NCBI GenBank assembly: GCA_958510875.1
Contig: OY294067.1
Coordinates: forward strand, 106,126,010-106,190,009
Reading direction: 5' to 3'
From: Endomychus coccineus
Lineage: Eukaryota; Arthropoda; Insecta; Coleoptera; Endomychidae
DNA: 64,000 bases
The translations under genes and the position numbers were made by a program. Below are positions 20,820 to 33,658 of this stretch, in pieces. Every line of letters begins with the position of its first letter. Positions within the stretch are counted from its first letter, which is position 1. The notes beneath the pieces were generated by a model that worked only from the letters and a program-made list of their open reading frames with translations, searched no databases and was not told where the DNA came from.

Positions 20820-21640
20820 AAGCCCGAAAAAAGTACAGGTGCTGGAACAGTCGAGACAAAAGACCAAGGAGAAATGATTTCTTCAAAATTGGGGACACTT
20901 GCGACAGAATTCCAAGCAAAAATATTAGCAATTACAACATGTGCTCGAATTAACAGGGAGAGAGCCTATGAGAATAGACAAATCATAATCATAGTGAGCA
21001 ACCTAACACTGGAGTCACACACAATCAACTTCACAAGGTGTACTCGATTGTGTAAAGGAACTAACGGCACTAGTAAAGAACCCCAATAGAGTGACTCGTA
21101 TGGGAGTCTGAGGAAACCAGACGCGAAGGGACTGAAACTGCCGTTCCTCTCGCTAAAACAGGAGCGGAACAGCCCCTGATTGGACCAGAGCCAACCTATG
21201 AAGTTTCTCATGGCACAGCGAAATTTATACTCCAAAAATGGTTCGAGGCAGAGCACCGTGCCTATTGGAGGGAACTGCCTCGTATGTCACATTCCAAGCG
21301 AGTAATGGAAGAACTCCAGCAGCAACGAGGGACAAATCTACTGACGTTCAGCAGACAGAAAATACGGAATCTTGTTGCATTCCTGACTGGACACGTCTCA
21401 TACCACAATTATTTCTATGCACGATGAGTATGGTAGATCAGCCCACATGCAGGAGTTGCGGCATGGAAGAAGAGATACCCATGCATGTGCTGTGTCAGTG
21501 CACGGCATAATACGTGGTTGGTCGTCTGACATACCTTGAATACGATAATGCTACTCCCCAGGAAATCAGAAGTATCCCCTACATCAAACTACTAAATTTC
21601 ATAGGATACACCGGACTGATGAGGAGATAGTAATATGTGA
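20820..21640 (+). pseudogene. Jockey-type RNase H and zinc-knuckle tail
   Basis: The frame pieces are KPEKSTGAGTVE (RNase H strand with the first acidic residue decayed, near 20825), LGTLATEFQAKILAITTCAR (helix with the conserved Glu, near 20895), HRAYWRELPRMSHSKR (near 21260), LVAFLTGHVSYHNYF (near 21375) and CRSCGMEEEIPMHVLCQC (Cys-rich knuckle, 21450-21505). RNase H removes element RNA from the hybrid during copying. A GC-richer 3' segment follows to about 21770. It may belong to a different element from the RT just upstream. Confidence 0.75.
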
Positions 21641-21779
21641 GGGCACAATAGAACACTAATGACTGCAGTACAATGAGGCTCCCTCTTGGAAGGAGAGCCA
21701 ACCTTACGGGAGAGGGGTTTCAGTCGGTAAGAATCCTGCACACTCGGGGGACGGGCCCCTAAGGCGTCCAGGCAAGATT

Positions 21780-23260
21780 TCTCATACTCTACGCGAAAAA
21801 AATTATATCATTACATTCATTTGGAAAAAATCAATATCATCAAATCTCCATAGTAATTAAAACGAATAGTGATCGCAGGAAGATGAGGAAAAGTTCTAGT
21901 GAATGAAAATTTTCACTTGAAATTCAATGAAAATAATCATGAGGTACGACTGTGGAATGTAATATAATTTAGTTTACTCTATCACCCTTTCCCACTTAAA
22001 TTATAACTTATATGAAGCACTTTTTGGTTGCGATGCAGCCATTATGAAAGATGTATTATGTAAACAGAATTCGAAGCTATAACGGGTCAAATTAAGGAAT
22101 GGGTCAATTACAGTAATATCAGTAATAAAGCCATTATTATTCTGTTTCTGATCAACAAAAGTATTAGAGGTACTTCTTGCTGAAAATTGACATCAACCAT
22201 TCCCGGTAGTCATTAATCCTAACTACAAATAATTACTTAAAACTACCGTACCTACAATTGACATGAGGTTTATTGAAGTACTTGTTATAATGGATTATTT
22301 TCAGGACCTGCATCAAGATTGAATGAATGATTTATATGTTCTATAGCCCCCAATATCCCTAAGTGAGGTTCGTCACTACATCTAAAAGAAGAAAGTCCCG
22401 ATTTTGTGATAGTATGACTGATTTGTAAAACATGGTTTGCTACGGCGGAATCAATGTTGATATATCATGTTCATACTAACAATATTGATGAGTCAGTTGT
22501 AGCAAATAGTGATAGTGTAACAAAAATTATACTTGCTTCAATAACTCACTTAGTTTTGCAGTAATGATTCCTGTAATTAACTCGAGTAAGTTTGATGTGC
22601 TCATCTTCAGTTATTAAAGAATTTATCTGTATGGCACGGTTTTTTGATGTTTTTAATGCGCGTAAAATAATCATTTACTTCGGTTTGTTGTATTCATTGA
22701 ATATCAAGATGACAATGTACAATAATGTTGAAGGGTATAAACACATAACTCTAACGAATGGAGGTAGATATTTCAGGCTACCAGCCTCCAACTAATACTA
22801 AACGACAAATTTAGAATTTCAGATGAGGAATATAACGATTTCAAGTTGCCGACTTAGTTCAATACATTAATGGCACTTAGACTAATTGACTAATACTACT
22901 TAAATGTACTTATTATATTGAAATTTTTATAGTAGATATATGACACAATTATTGAAGTCAGTGTACAAGTTCCATGGAAAAGACATGATGAGTTAGTATG
23001 TTGAAGTACATGAGTTCATGGAAGAGTGCTAGGAGCTATCTCAACTAATATTGTTCCAATGGTTTTGAATCATTTCAACTAAAAATACACCACAATTTAA
23101 ATGTCATGAACATTGTCAAAAACAAAATTCATGAAACGTTCTACAATTTCAAGACACTACTTACTCCTATTAAATGTATCCAATTTTATAATTATAATTG
23201 AGGAAATTATGCAAATTTCGAAATACGTCTTCTTATTGAACAGGGATACAGAAGTTCGTT
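21780..23260. other. AT-rich intron DNA, nothing recognised
   Basis: No repeat, ribozyme or coding pattern stood out. The 67-codon frame at 22592 (plus) looks like chance. Confidence 0.45.
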
Positions 23261-23271
23261 ATTTTACTTAC

Positions 23272-23415
23272 ATCACAGAATCATTTGAATCTTCATCCAC
23301 CTCATCAGGGTCGTCTTCTGTATCATAAAACACATCGTCGTCGTCTTCTTCATCGTCTTCCTCATCATCTTTTGATTCTTTTGTTTTTGTTGTCGTTTTA
23401 GGAACTACAATATCA
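23272..23415 (-). CDS. Cow: Cow/testican-like gene, acidic exon
   Basis: The exon has acceptor CTTTTGTTTCAG and donor GTGAT followed by GTAAGTAA. It is 144 bp: 1 base, 47 codons, 2 bases. It encodes DIVVPKTTTKTKE and then a run of Asp and Glu (KDDEEDDEEDDDD, VFYDTEDDPDEVDEDSNDSV). It leaves AT open, which pairs with the first base C of the 5758-5903 exon to give Ile directly before the Kazal Cys. The phase match across some 17.4 kb supports splicing between them, although a missed small exon in between cannot be excluded. The first base completes a codon from an upstream exon not identified in this window. An acidic segment before the Kazal module fits secreted proteoglycans. Confidence 0.7.
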
Positions 23416-23459
23416 CTGAAACAAAAGTGAAAATATAAATGATTTAAATATTTATTCAT

Positions 23460-24305
23460 GACAGGAATATATCATCAAGATCAATTATTATTACATACAA
23501 AATGATTTATAATTCTAGAACAATCATTACAGGCTGAGAAAATTAGGATAAAAATGTTATGGACATAGGTCGGTCTCATTCAATATTGGTTGTGATGATT
23601 TATCAACAATTTATGTTATACTCGTGAATCTTCTTGCAATTTCGAAAGCAGTAACAAAAATGCAGAAAGCGAGGGAATTCCAGAGCAGATAGCTAAATAT
23701 ACACCAATTTATCTATTATACTACTTAGTTTATCATTTTGTGCACATCCCGAAACAGGCAATTCTGCTCTAGATAACTAACTTCTATTCGCCACCATGAA
23801 GGACGGGAAAAGATTGGTTTCCGATGATCAGTCATTCGCGAATATGACACTTGATTTGAAACATATCATAATAATGTGTAGCATATGTGAAATCATTATA
23901 GTCGAAATATACAAGTTTCGCAGTTCAAAAATGTATTTTACGACTAGTATTTGACCAAAATAGTAACTTGCGATTGTAAATCTTATCAGGGGACCAACTA
24001 GTGAATAACACCGATTTTTAAGCTATTGCATAGCTTTTATCGCGGACTTTGAGCGAGGCGACCGAATCAAGAAATTCCGTAACGAAGATAACCTAACACC
24101 CCCCACTCCGCCTACCATGTAGCTCGGTCGAGCGTTCGCTTAACGTGTATGTATATGGTACGACTGTACGATGCTCGCACGGATCGAGACGAGCTGCTCC
24201 GAAATCGGAAGAATACGTAAGCAGCTGTTTGTGAGAAAGTATATAGGTGTATAGGTATCTATCATATCTTTTCGTATTTTTTATTGAAGAACAAGGCTGT
24301 GTAAT
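23460..24305. other. Intergenic or intron DNA with one GC-richer patch
   Basis: The interval is mostly AT-rich. About 24050-24220 is GC- and CpG-richer (CTCGGTCGAGCGTTCGC region). It could be part of the upstream flank of the fold-back repeat at 24310 or a regulatory patch. Nothing in the sequence decides this. Confidence 0.35.
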
Positions 24306-24309
24306 TCAT

Positions 24310-25790
24310 GCGGTTCTGAGCCATACTAGTGATGATGGTAAGTTTAGTTCAAGGCGAGGAAATAAAGCAGAAACGGTCGAAAAAAAAATGGGATGAACCG
24401 AATTTGATAATTTTTGTTTAAATCGATTCCGAAAGTCATTTAGAAAAAATGTTGAAATTTTTGTTCTTCTAATATGGCATTTTAGCATTTCTACAGAGGA
24501 AAATGCATTCTTTTGAAGGGGATAATATTGAAAATGTTGAAAAAATTTCCAAATATAGCCAAAATTTTTACCTCTGAGGTTTTTGAAGCCGTTGAACACG
24601 ATTCCGGTGCCAGATTTTAGCTACAACGCACCTGAACCTCAGGACATCCTGGTACTATCGTCCTCTCCAGGGAATTTGCAGAAATACTTCCTGCAAAGGA
24701 ATGGAATCTGTTAGGGAGGTTCTCTTGAGCATACGGGCCATGACCATGTCACTCAATAGTCACCTGGTGGTCAGGATGACTTAGGTCGTCTCCATGGATT
24801 GATTTTTAATATGCTCTGAAATGCGATTCCGGTGCTAGATTCGATTTACGATAATTTAATTTAATTTGACATTAAAATTTGACATTTAATTTGATATTAA
24901 AATAGAAAATATTTCAGTATTATTTTTTTCGCATTAGAAAAATTCAGTAAAGTTTCATTGTAGTGCAAACAGTTTTTTTTTTAATTTTTTGATGTCGACA
25001 TCACATATCTATTCACCAGATGCTTCGGTGATTGGTCCGAACTCAACAGAAAAGTTATCAGCGATCCCAAAAACCCCGGAGATACGAATTTGGTTTTATT
25101 CCAGAGCATATTAAAAAACAATTCATGGAGATGACCTAGGCCATCAGAGTATCCTGATCACCAGGTGACTATTGAAGGTCATGGTTACAACCGAATCTCC
25201 TCAAAAAGAACCTCCCTCACAAGTTTCATCTCATTCCAAGAGATGATATCACGAATTCACTGGAGTCGACGATAGTACTACGATGTCATGAGCCCCAGGT
25301 GCGTCGTACCTCAAATCTGGCACAGGAATCGTGTTCAGTGGTCCCTAAAACCCTCGATAGACGAATTTGGTTGCATTTCAGAGCATATTAAAAATCAGTC
25401 CATGGAGATGACCTAGGTGATCAGGATATCTTGAGCACAAGGTGACTATTGAGTGCCATGGTCATGACCCGTATACTCAAGAGAACCTCCATAACAGGTT
25501 CCATTCCTTTGCCTAAGTAATTTCTGCGAATTCCTTGAGACGTCGATAGACCAGGATGTCACGAGCCTCAGGTGCGTCGTAGTTCAAATCTGACACCGGA
25601 ATCGTGATCAGCGACCCCAAAAAGAGAGAGTTTGGCTATATTTGGACATTTTTTCTACATTTTTTCAACATTTTTAATATTATCTCCTGGAAGTGCATCT
25701 AAAGAGATGCATTTTTCTCTGTAGAAATGCTAAAATGCACATTAGAAGAAAAAAAAATTGGTAAATTTTTGGAAATGACCTCCTGAATCG
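24310..25790. repeat. Fold-back composite with three copies of a roughly 260-bp unit
   Basis: The outer segments face each other: GCATTTTAGCATTTCTACAG near 24477 and CTGTAGAAATGCTAAAATGC near 25720. Inside are three related units sharing GAGCATATTAAAAA, CATGGAGATGACCTAGG, CACCAGGTGACTATTGA and GATTCCGGTG. One is inverted (about 24595-24845) and two are direct (about 25085-25340 and 25345-25620). No coding sequence is seen. I infer a non-autonomous fold-back element with an internal duplication. Confidence 0.75.
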
Positions 25791-26049
25791 CGAATATCTA
25801 CTGCGCAAGCCACTACAGTTACAGAAGAGGTACCTAGTTTATTTTGACGTTGAAAACGTGTTTAGTAATGGAATTCTTGAAATTTTATCACGAATGTGCG
25901 AATGCTCGCACCTAGAACAAGGTGATTTCCAACGTATCTAACCAGCGGAGGATGATCAAATCAACATATATCATGGAAATTGAACATTATTTACGAAGCA
26001 GGAGGGCAATTGCTGGAATTCTATTCCATTGATGAATTCAGCTCTATTA

Positions 26050-28411
26050 TACAGGGTGTCCTCGAACTGCGTGGCAAAAATAAAACCGAAGATTCTTTGA
26101 TTCCAACAAAATTTGATGAGCCTTTTTACTTTTGCCTCAAGTGTCCTGTTTAGCCGGTAGAGGGCTTCAAAGTTGCAAAAATAAATTTGTTTTTTCGGTA
26201 TAACTTGAGAACGTGATGGAGGACTTTTACAATATTTGGCAGGTGAGTTAGTGTCCATAATAGCCGTGTTTAATAGCGGAGCACAGAGCCTTAGAGACCA
26301 TAGAAATGGCTCAAACTTGAAGATGTAACGGGAAAAGTGTCCAGAACTTTTTTATGGTCGATGTAATTCACTCAATATTTTTTACGTATATCGCTTATCT
26401 AATTTGAAAACTTTTTTTACTCTTAAAAAATTTTGATAAAATCAACGGATTAGCTTGAAAAAATTAATTTTCGAGTCTCTGCAATTTTGACTTACTAATT
26501 TTACTTGATTAAAATACCTTAGTTGCCTTTGCTTTTCTAATGTCATTTTGGCATTTGGAGAATTTATTCTCAAAACTGTCAGATTTTACTTTGCTTTCCG
26601 TAAAAATTTTATAAAATTATGGCTCAAAATTTCACTAACACTGAAATGGTTAATATCTCGGTAAAACACGAATAATAAAAACAATAGAAATAGGGAAACG
26701 ATGTGTTTATTTAGGAAAAACAAATGCTAAATTAAAAGAAACAACAAAACTTTTTGAGAAATCGCTAAAGCATCAATTGTTCGAAATGTTGCCCATTTTC
26801 CTGAATACACAAATTAATTCGTTTCGAAAAATTGAATTGAACTCTGGCTAGTACTTCAGGATCATTCTTCAATAAATCCGCTTCATGATTAATTCGTTGC
26901 AACAATTCCTCTCGTGTGTTTACTGGAGCTGCATAAACTTTCGACTTCAAAGCGCCCCATAGAAAGAAGTCGCAGGGCGTCAAATCAGGGGAGCGGGCCG
27001 GCCAGTTCACTGGTACATCGTGTCCTCTACCTATCCAGCGATCTGGATATTCCGCATTCAAATGTCGCCTCACAGCTAATGTGAAATGAGGAGGTACACC
27101 ATCATGCATGAACCAAAGGTCACCATGAATGTGTAAGGACAAGTCTTCCAACAGTTCAGGTAGCATTTGTTCCAAAAAGTTCAAGTAGTTCTCCCCGCTC
27201 AATCGATCGGGTATAACGGTAGGACCAATAATAAAGTTATCCACAATTCCAACCCAAACATTGATTTTACTTTGATTCTGAAAATGTGTAACTTCCGTTT
27301 CATGATAATTTTCATCAGCATAAAAATGTTCATTATGGAGGTTAAAAAAACCACATCCGTGAATGTAGCTTCGTCCGTGAACAGAATTCTTCTACAAAAA
27401 TTGGGGTTGCGTTTTGTCTTTGGACAATAAACCGACAGAAATCTAGCCAATAACCTGGATCCATGGGCAATAAGTCTTGAACTGTTTTAATATGATAGGG
27501 ATACAACAGTTCTTCTTTCAGTACATTATGAACTAATGATTTTGAAGCAGCAATACGAAGTCCCAAACGTCGTGTGCTTATCCTAGGTTCAGTCTCAACC
27601 GCTTCCAGTATCTCTTCTTCGAGCTCTAACGTCCTTCTTGTCCGTCTGCGTCCAGTTTCTCTGCGATTTGCTTCAAATCTGCCAGTTTCGCGAAGTCGCC
27701 TCTCGATATTAGCAAAGGTTTGCCGATTTGGAATTCTGCGGTGCGGATATTTTTCCCTATAAACTTGTACACTTCTCCGGCCATTGCAACGACAAAGTCC
27801 ATAAATCAATAACATATCAACCATTTCAGTGTTAGTGAAATTTTGAGCCATAATTTTATGAAATTTTCACGGAAAGCAAAGTAAAAACTGAAAATAAATT
27901 CTCCAAATGCCAAAATGACATTAGAAAAGCAAAGGCAACTAAGGTATTTTAATCAAGTAAAATTAGTAAGTCAAAATTGCAGAGACTCGAAAATTAATTT
28001 TTTCAAGCTAATCCGTTGATTTTATCAAAATTTTTTAGGAGTAAAAAAAGTTTTCAAATTAGATAAGCGATATACGTAAAAAATATTTAGTGAATTACAT
28101 CGACCACAAAAAAGGTCTGGACACTTTTCCCGTTACATCTTCAAGTTTGAGCCATTTCTATGGTCTCTAAGGCTCTGTGCTCCGCTCTCAAACACGGCTA
28201 TTATTGACACTAACTCACCTGCCAAATATTGTAAAGGTCCTCCATCACGTTCTCAAGTTATACCGAAAAAACAAAATTATTTTTGCAACTTTGAAGCCCT
28301 CTACCGGCTAAACAGGACACTTGAGGCAAAAGTAAGAAGGCTCATCAAATTTTTTTCGAATCAGAGAATCTTCGGTTCTATTTTTGTCACGCAGTTCGAG
28401 GACAGCCTGTA
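26050..28411 (-). mobile_element. Mariner-superfamily transposon with about 600-bp terminal inverted repeats
   Basis: The element runs from CAGGGTGTCC at 26052 to GGACAGCCTG at 28409, flanked by TA on both sides (26050-26051 and 28410-28411), the expected target duplication. The inverted repeats extend from 26052 to about 26653 and from about 27819 to 28409, and look well over 90% alike. That is much longer than the roughly 30-bp ends of classic mariners. The right repeat includes the first codons of the transposase, so the left repeat carries a second, decoy start (ATG at 26619, MAQNFTNTEMV, then stops). Confidence 0.88.
26765..27851 (-). pseudogene. Mariner-superfamily transposase with two frameshifts
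   Basis: Translation starts at ATG 27851 (MAQNFTNTEMVDMLLIYGLC). Domains in order are a helix-turn-helix region (YREKYPHRRIPNRQTFANIE), a basic GRRRTRR linker, and a second helix-turn-helix (ISTRRLGLRIAASKSLVHNV). After a first frameshift near 27400 comes the catalytic start FTDEATFT. After a second near 27240 come WFMHDGVPPHFTLAVRRHL (second Asp) and NWPARSPDLTPCDFFLWGAL (third Asp), to a stop at 26765. There are 38 residues between the second and third Asp. All three Asp are present, so inactivation is by the two frameshifts only and looks fairly recent. The enzyme would cut and rejoin the element ends. Confidence 0.88.
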
Positions 28412-28439
28412 TAATCACCGGAGAGATTCCCGAAAGCAA

Positions 28440-29330
28440 TAATTTATATCTATCTATTCTGCAGATTTGGCATTACGTAATGTGTTTTAATTCATAATTT
28501 TGAGTGATCACGTCTAGGTTTTTTTTTTGGTGTGGTGATGTCCGATCGAGACAGCTCTGACAGTAGTTATCATGTTTCAAAGTTGTAATGTTATTAAAGT
28601 GAATCCATTCTGTAAAATTTAACACCACTATGTTAATATAACTTTTATTTGTAACTTCCGTTACTCGAGTTTCAGCGATACCACGCCATCTTCAGTCGAT
28701 ATTCAAATACAATTGTAGAACATTACAAATGAATAAGCCGCAACCAGTATACGTAGCTGATATGTTAGTTGAAAAATGTGGACATCCCAGTATTTTGTCT
28801 ACCATAGCATTTTCAACTTCATTGAACACATCTGCAATATAGCTAAACCTAATATGGGGATCACGTTGTTACAGATGGTAGTCCGACGAAGGAATCTGTG
28901 ATTATGTGGAAAGAGACGGTGGAAGGATCAATACCAGAAATATGAGCAAAAACTATCTGACAAACTGATTAAGTGAATAACTGTTAATTTGCAATTATTG
29001 AAGAAACTATAATATTGTTCAAAACTGTAATATTCACTATTTCGATACAGTTGTGTAATAATGTTACAACAGCAGATTTAATTCAATTTATAGTTATATT
29101 CTTCCTCTTCTGGAAATTTATTTTTTGATAGCAGTATGTGAAATTTGGTTTTATTCTTATATCGCAAGTTTTATTTTCTCACAATAGAGTAACGGCAAGG
29201 AAAAATATCATTACTGATTCCGAAGAAAAGCTTGAACCAAATGTGTTCATACTAGTTACGTTTCAAGTAGAAAATGAATCAGGTGAGAAAAATGTAATAA
29301 GTAACTGAAATCAGAGATGTTTCAGTCACC
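28440..29330. other. AT-rich DNA with a hammerhead-like motif
   Basis: Apart from the motif at 28662-28695, no feature is recognised. Confidence 0.4.
28662..28695 (-). ncRNA. Hammerhead-like motif, another family, stem I not conserved
   Basis: The minus strand has CUGAAGA, one U, stem II GGCG/CGCU (with one G-U pair) around UGGUAU, GAAA, the palindrome ACUCGAGU and A. The core and palindrome fit the other families. The flanks do not form a convincing stem I (CGA against ACGG), so activity is doubtful. No PLE coding remnant is adjacent. Confidence 0.5.
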
Positions 29331-29334
29331 GAAG

Positions 29335-29690
29335 GCTTTCCAGTGATGTTTTTTCGAGGAAACAGAAAATACAGAATGCATTAATCTGATCAATTGTTCC
29401 TGATGAGATCCTGGTTTAACACCTCACAAGATCCAGCTCGTACGAGAATTGAAGCCAACTGACCATCGTTTGGGTCGTGTTTTTGTCGAATGGGCTGAAC
29501 ATCAAATGTGAGTTGGCCCATCATTCAGCGATGAGGCTCATTTATGGCTCGATGACAACGTTCACATAACAACAAGCAAAATTGTAGCCATAGGAATGAA
29601 GAAAAAGCACCATTATATGTGCTCTATGGGCTGATGTCGGTAGCGTGTTATAGTCAATGATAAACGCTGTAGAGCATGGCCTTCTATGGT
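29335..29690 (+). pseudogene. Mariner-type transposase fragment
   Basis: The plus strand reads LTPHKIQLVRELKPTDHRLG, then RVFVEWAEHQM, a stop, then SFSDEAHLWLDDNVHITTSK and a frameshifted continuation through MCSMG. SDEAHxWL holds the first catalytic Asp of mariner-type enzymes. The downstream Asp residues are not found. It is a short, decayed fragment on its own. Confidence 0.68.
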
Positions 29691-29699
29691 ATAGGCCAG

Positions 29700-32600
29700 A
29701 ATATGGGAAAATTGGGAACGTGGAGATAAGTCCAATAAAAAAAATAAGACCGGAATCATATTCAAACTATAAATGTTCTATTGAAAAAAACGAAAAATTC
29801 CGTTTATTTGGTAGAATTGTATGTATTTTATTTGAATTCAAAGTTCTATCATGCTAACGAAAAACTCGTATTTGAAAATTACATCTATAACTCATCGCGA
29901 CGATATAACCATTTGAACTAATGAAGGAGGTACTTGTCTATTTTTATGAGCGGACGCGTAAGCTGTCATATGTGTTGTGAAGTTCATTAGTTATGTCTTG
30001 TAGGCAGCACCTGCAGTTGACGGCTTTTCAACTCAACCATTAGATATGTTTATGTGTATTATAATTAACCACAGTGAAAGCTTCTGTTTTCAAATGTCAA
30101 AGGATAAGTAAGTACGGAATTCGTTGTTGAACTCATTTATTTCAGCACATCATTTCAAAAGCGACTTTGTTTCACACATCAGTAGAATAAAAAATGTGCT
30201 TGAAATGAAGTAAATTAATGGAATATTGTAGAACTTGTAATGTACATATCACAAAGTAGTGAATTATGGATATCATTGGTTATCCTTGATTTTGATAGAT
30301 GCCTTTAGACGTCCTCGAGGCTTAGATGTAGTCTTAAATTTGGAATAACTCAGCAAGTTTCCATGACGTTATTAGACTAGAAATGTATTTTATTTTCAAT
30401 ATTGAATTAATTAGATGGATACGGAAACATATTCAGAGAAATTATAGTATGGTGCAATAATTTTAGTAACGTGGTTTTATCTGTTTATTCCATTATGGTA
30501 AATGCTATTAATTAGATGTATTCATTAAAAGATCATTCGGAACCATTGTAGATCCTTACAAAGTTACTACAGTGATCAATTGGAACAAACAAATCTCGTT
30601 ATTCTGACCCGGATCCTCCACCAAAATTCATAATCAAATTTCCTGGGTGCTCGAGTACTTTCGAAACTTTTTGGCATTATTTCCTAATTATGGACCTTGA
30701 CGTTATTTTGTATTGACTGTATGGAATGTTACGTTTTCTCGGTATTTTCGTTCTTTGATACTACTAAAATTGAAATAAGATTTTCTCTTTTTGACGTTTC
30801 GATATTTTATTTATATCTGTATCAAACATTTTTTGGTTTGGGGCGAGAGGCATGGCGAATCCTTGAGGATCCTTGTTTGAAATCAGTTGAATGTAACTTA
30901 AGTCAAACGGCATTGGTGATATTAAATCTCAATAAAAGCTATTGAAACAAATCAACGGATTAAATAAAACATGATAACAAATATTGAAAATTATTTCGGT
31001 TAATCAATAAAACATAATGATGAATAATTTGAGAATAAGTTCAGTTAATTAATAAAACATAATGATAAATAATTTGAAAATGAGTACAATCAATTCATTA
31101 ATTCTCCATTAAATGTGGATGAAAATCATTACTCACATTATTTAGATCGCTGCGTACACACGCGAGAAGAAAGTTCGAATATCCCCTTTTTCTTCTGTCG
31201 GTCGCTTATATAGACTTTATTTATGAAATCTTGCAATTTAGGATTCACACGGTAAATTAACTTGTCTGGCAGAATAAGGAACCCTTTAAGAAGTTATGTT
31301 TATGTTTAACATCACGAAATATGGAGTTAGTAAATTACTCCAAAAAGGAAACAACTGTATCTAAATCAACGGATATATTCTTCAACTTAAGTATCAAGCC
31401 AATGTAATTTTTTACATGTTATCACACATAAGATATCCTATGATTGATTGAAACATCGTCTCTCTGAAAATAGCATATATTCAGACATTTGTACCATGAG
31501 ATCATTTTAATTGCATGATCAAACGAATATAGTAAATATCGATAGATTGGAAGGAAATATATTCATTCCAGTCATCAACTTGTTCATATACGTCAATATT
31601 CATTGAATCATTATTGGAAGCATTCATTGGAATTATTCTGAAAATGTCATAGATGACTTATCCGTTTAGTAAATTTTTTAATTCGAGGCAGTGAAAGTTC
31701 TGTAATAAATTGGGAACATTGTTATAGTGTCAAGTTTTCAGAGGTGTATAAAGTTAATTACTTTTCAGTTTAGAGTAAGAACCTTTTAGCTTTTAATGAT
31801 TATCGTCGGAGTTACTGCAGTCTTTCATTCCTATCACATTTTTGTGAATTATAACTTCATATATTAGAAGCAGAAACTCTGATATCCTGACACCACTGGA
31901 ATCTAAATGTTCAATCTATAAGGTGGTTTCGAACCTGTGATGTCATTCTGAATTCATTAGGAAACTGGCTTTGTTCTATTTTAAATCTAGGCTTTCGAAT
32001 TTATTTACTATGAGAGTTTGTTGACGTCGCTGGAATCATGGTGATACTGCCGACATTGCATCAACTGATTTCTGTGTCGGTGAATGCTCTTATATTGCTC
32101 TTGCTTATTAATATATACCTACTCATATTGAGTATTATACAAAGTGAGAAAGAGCATTATTCGATGAAGTTAGCTTCGACTTCAAGTAAATCCATAATGC
32201 CACTGAGGTTAGGTTTTTAAAATAATTAAAAATTTGATTACACATTAAGCTTTGATGTATACTAACTTAACATGTTCAACCTGTACGCTAAGATCGTCAA
32301 CAGAACAATTGGAAACTGTTAACCATAACAAATCGGGATCACTCCAAAACAGTTTAAAGATAATGGAGTGGTACAATTTATTCAATCAAGAGTGGTTATG
32401 ACTAGACATCTGCAAATGTTTTTGAATTTCCAGTGATCCTAATAATGTTAATTTAAAACTTTTATGTAGATTATGAACTATTTCGGGGTTTCCCAGGAAA
32501 CTGTGGCAGTTTTCAAGTATGTGGTTGACGAATCTCGAATCCTCTTCTTAATCTGTAGTTCCGTTGATGTTCTTTAAATCTGATCCAAAAGCTGCATCCC

Positions 32601-32860
32601 ATTCGACCTCGATGAACTGAACGACAATATACACACACAGCTCAATCTGTACATGATGGGTAAATTTCAATGTTTGCATAGGGTAACTCGGTAACTATAG
32701 GAGATAAAAATAAATGGAAGTCACACTCTCGTTCTCAATGTTCAAACTTATATCCATTATATTCAATACATAAATTACACTCCTTCATAACACTCTGAAT
32801 TGCAATATAAACATGAATATTTGAAACTGAATTCACAGTCTATAAAATTAATTTAGGTCG
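29700..32860. other. Long AT-rich stretch with no recognised gene
   Basis: I looked on both strands for transposase, RT, GIY-YIG and exon-like patterns and found none I can support. The frames at 29657, 30697 and 32038 lack family motifs. Confidence 0.45.
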
Positions 32861-32864
32861 TTAT

Positions 32865-33075
32865 TGGTTTTCTTGTATAATTCTTTAATGTAGTCCCAAA
32901 AGAAAAAATCCAGTGGCGTTAAGTTAAATTAAGGTGGCCATCTCACTGGTCCGTTATTTCCCATCCAGTTATATCCAAAATTGGTATTCAATAATTCTGA
33001 AACGGTCCTGATATTATCAGGTGGTGCACCATCTTGTTGAAAGAACTTATTTCTTGCCTCAATTAAGCTCATAAA
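32865..33075 (-). pseudogene. Mariner-type transposase C-terminal fragment
   Basis: The minus strand reads FMSLIEARNKFFQQDGAPPD, NIRTVSELLNTNFGYNWMG, NNGPVRWPP, a stop, then FNLTPLDFFFWDYIKEL. QQDG has the second catalytic Asp. The third Asp of the usual SPDLTP block has become Asn next to the stop. The part upstream is out of frame, so the fragment is dead. Confidence 0.75.
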
Positions 33076-33658
33076 TTCCTCAATAATTTTCTAGTTGAAT
33101 ATTTCGTAGACCAATGGCCATTGAGATTTTCTTGATATGTGATATGTTGGAACACGAAACACTAAAACCAAAAGCGTCCCTGAAATCGAACGTAAATGGT
33201 ACGGTGAGGATTCATATCAGACCAATAGTGCTCGTTATGCTTTTTTCAAATTTTTCAGACGCCACTGGATTATACAGGAAAAGTGCTTTAACAATGTAAA
33301 GTGTATTTTATCCTAACTTTACAAACAACCACGAGTTCACATGTGTCTAAAAATCAAAAATCGAACTTTTGTTTATAACTCGAAAACGAAAGACTACAGT
33401 CGTGAATTAGTGTCAAAATAAGAGAACAAGAATGTGACTTTTTTATGTATTTCCTATAGTTACCCAGTTACCCCATACAAACATAGAAATTTGCCAACCC
33501 TGTACACACCTGATTTTCGAAATTTATCGATTGCAGATTTCTTATATTTAATTAATCTGCCTACAGTATTAGTAACACTATATGCGGGCGATTTATTCAT
33601 TCTTCAAAATTCTGTCAACTTTATTAGTGCAATTTCCAAAAATAGTTAACGGTATAGC

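Noticed and set aside
23113..23328. Plus frame ending in Ser-rich SSSTSSGSSSVS
   Set aside because: It is the antisense of the acidic Cow exon, whose GAT/GAA codons read as Ser/Ser-like codons on the other strand.
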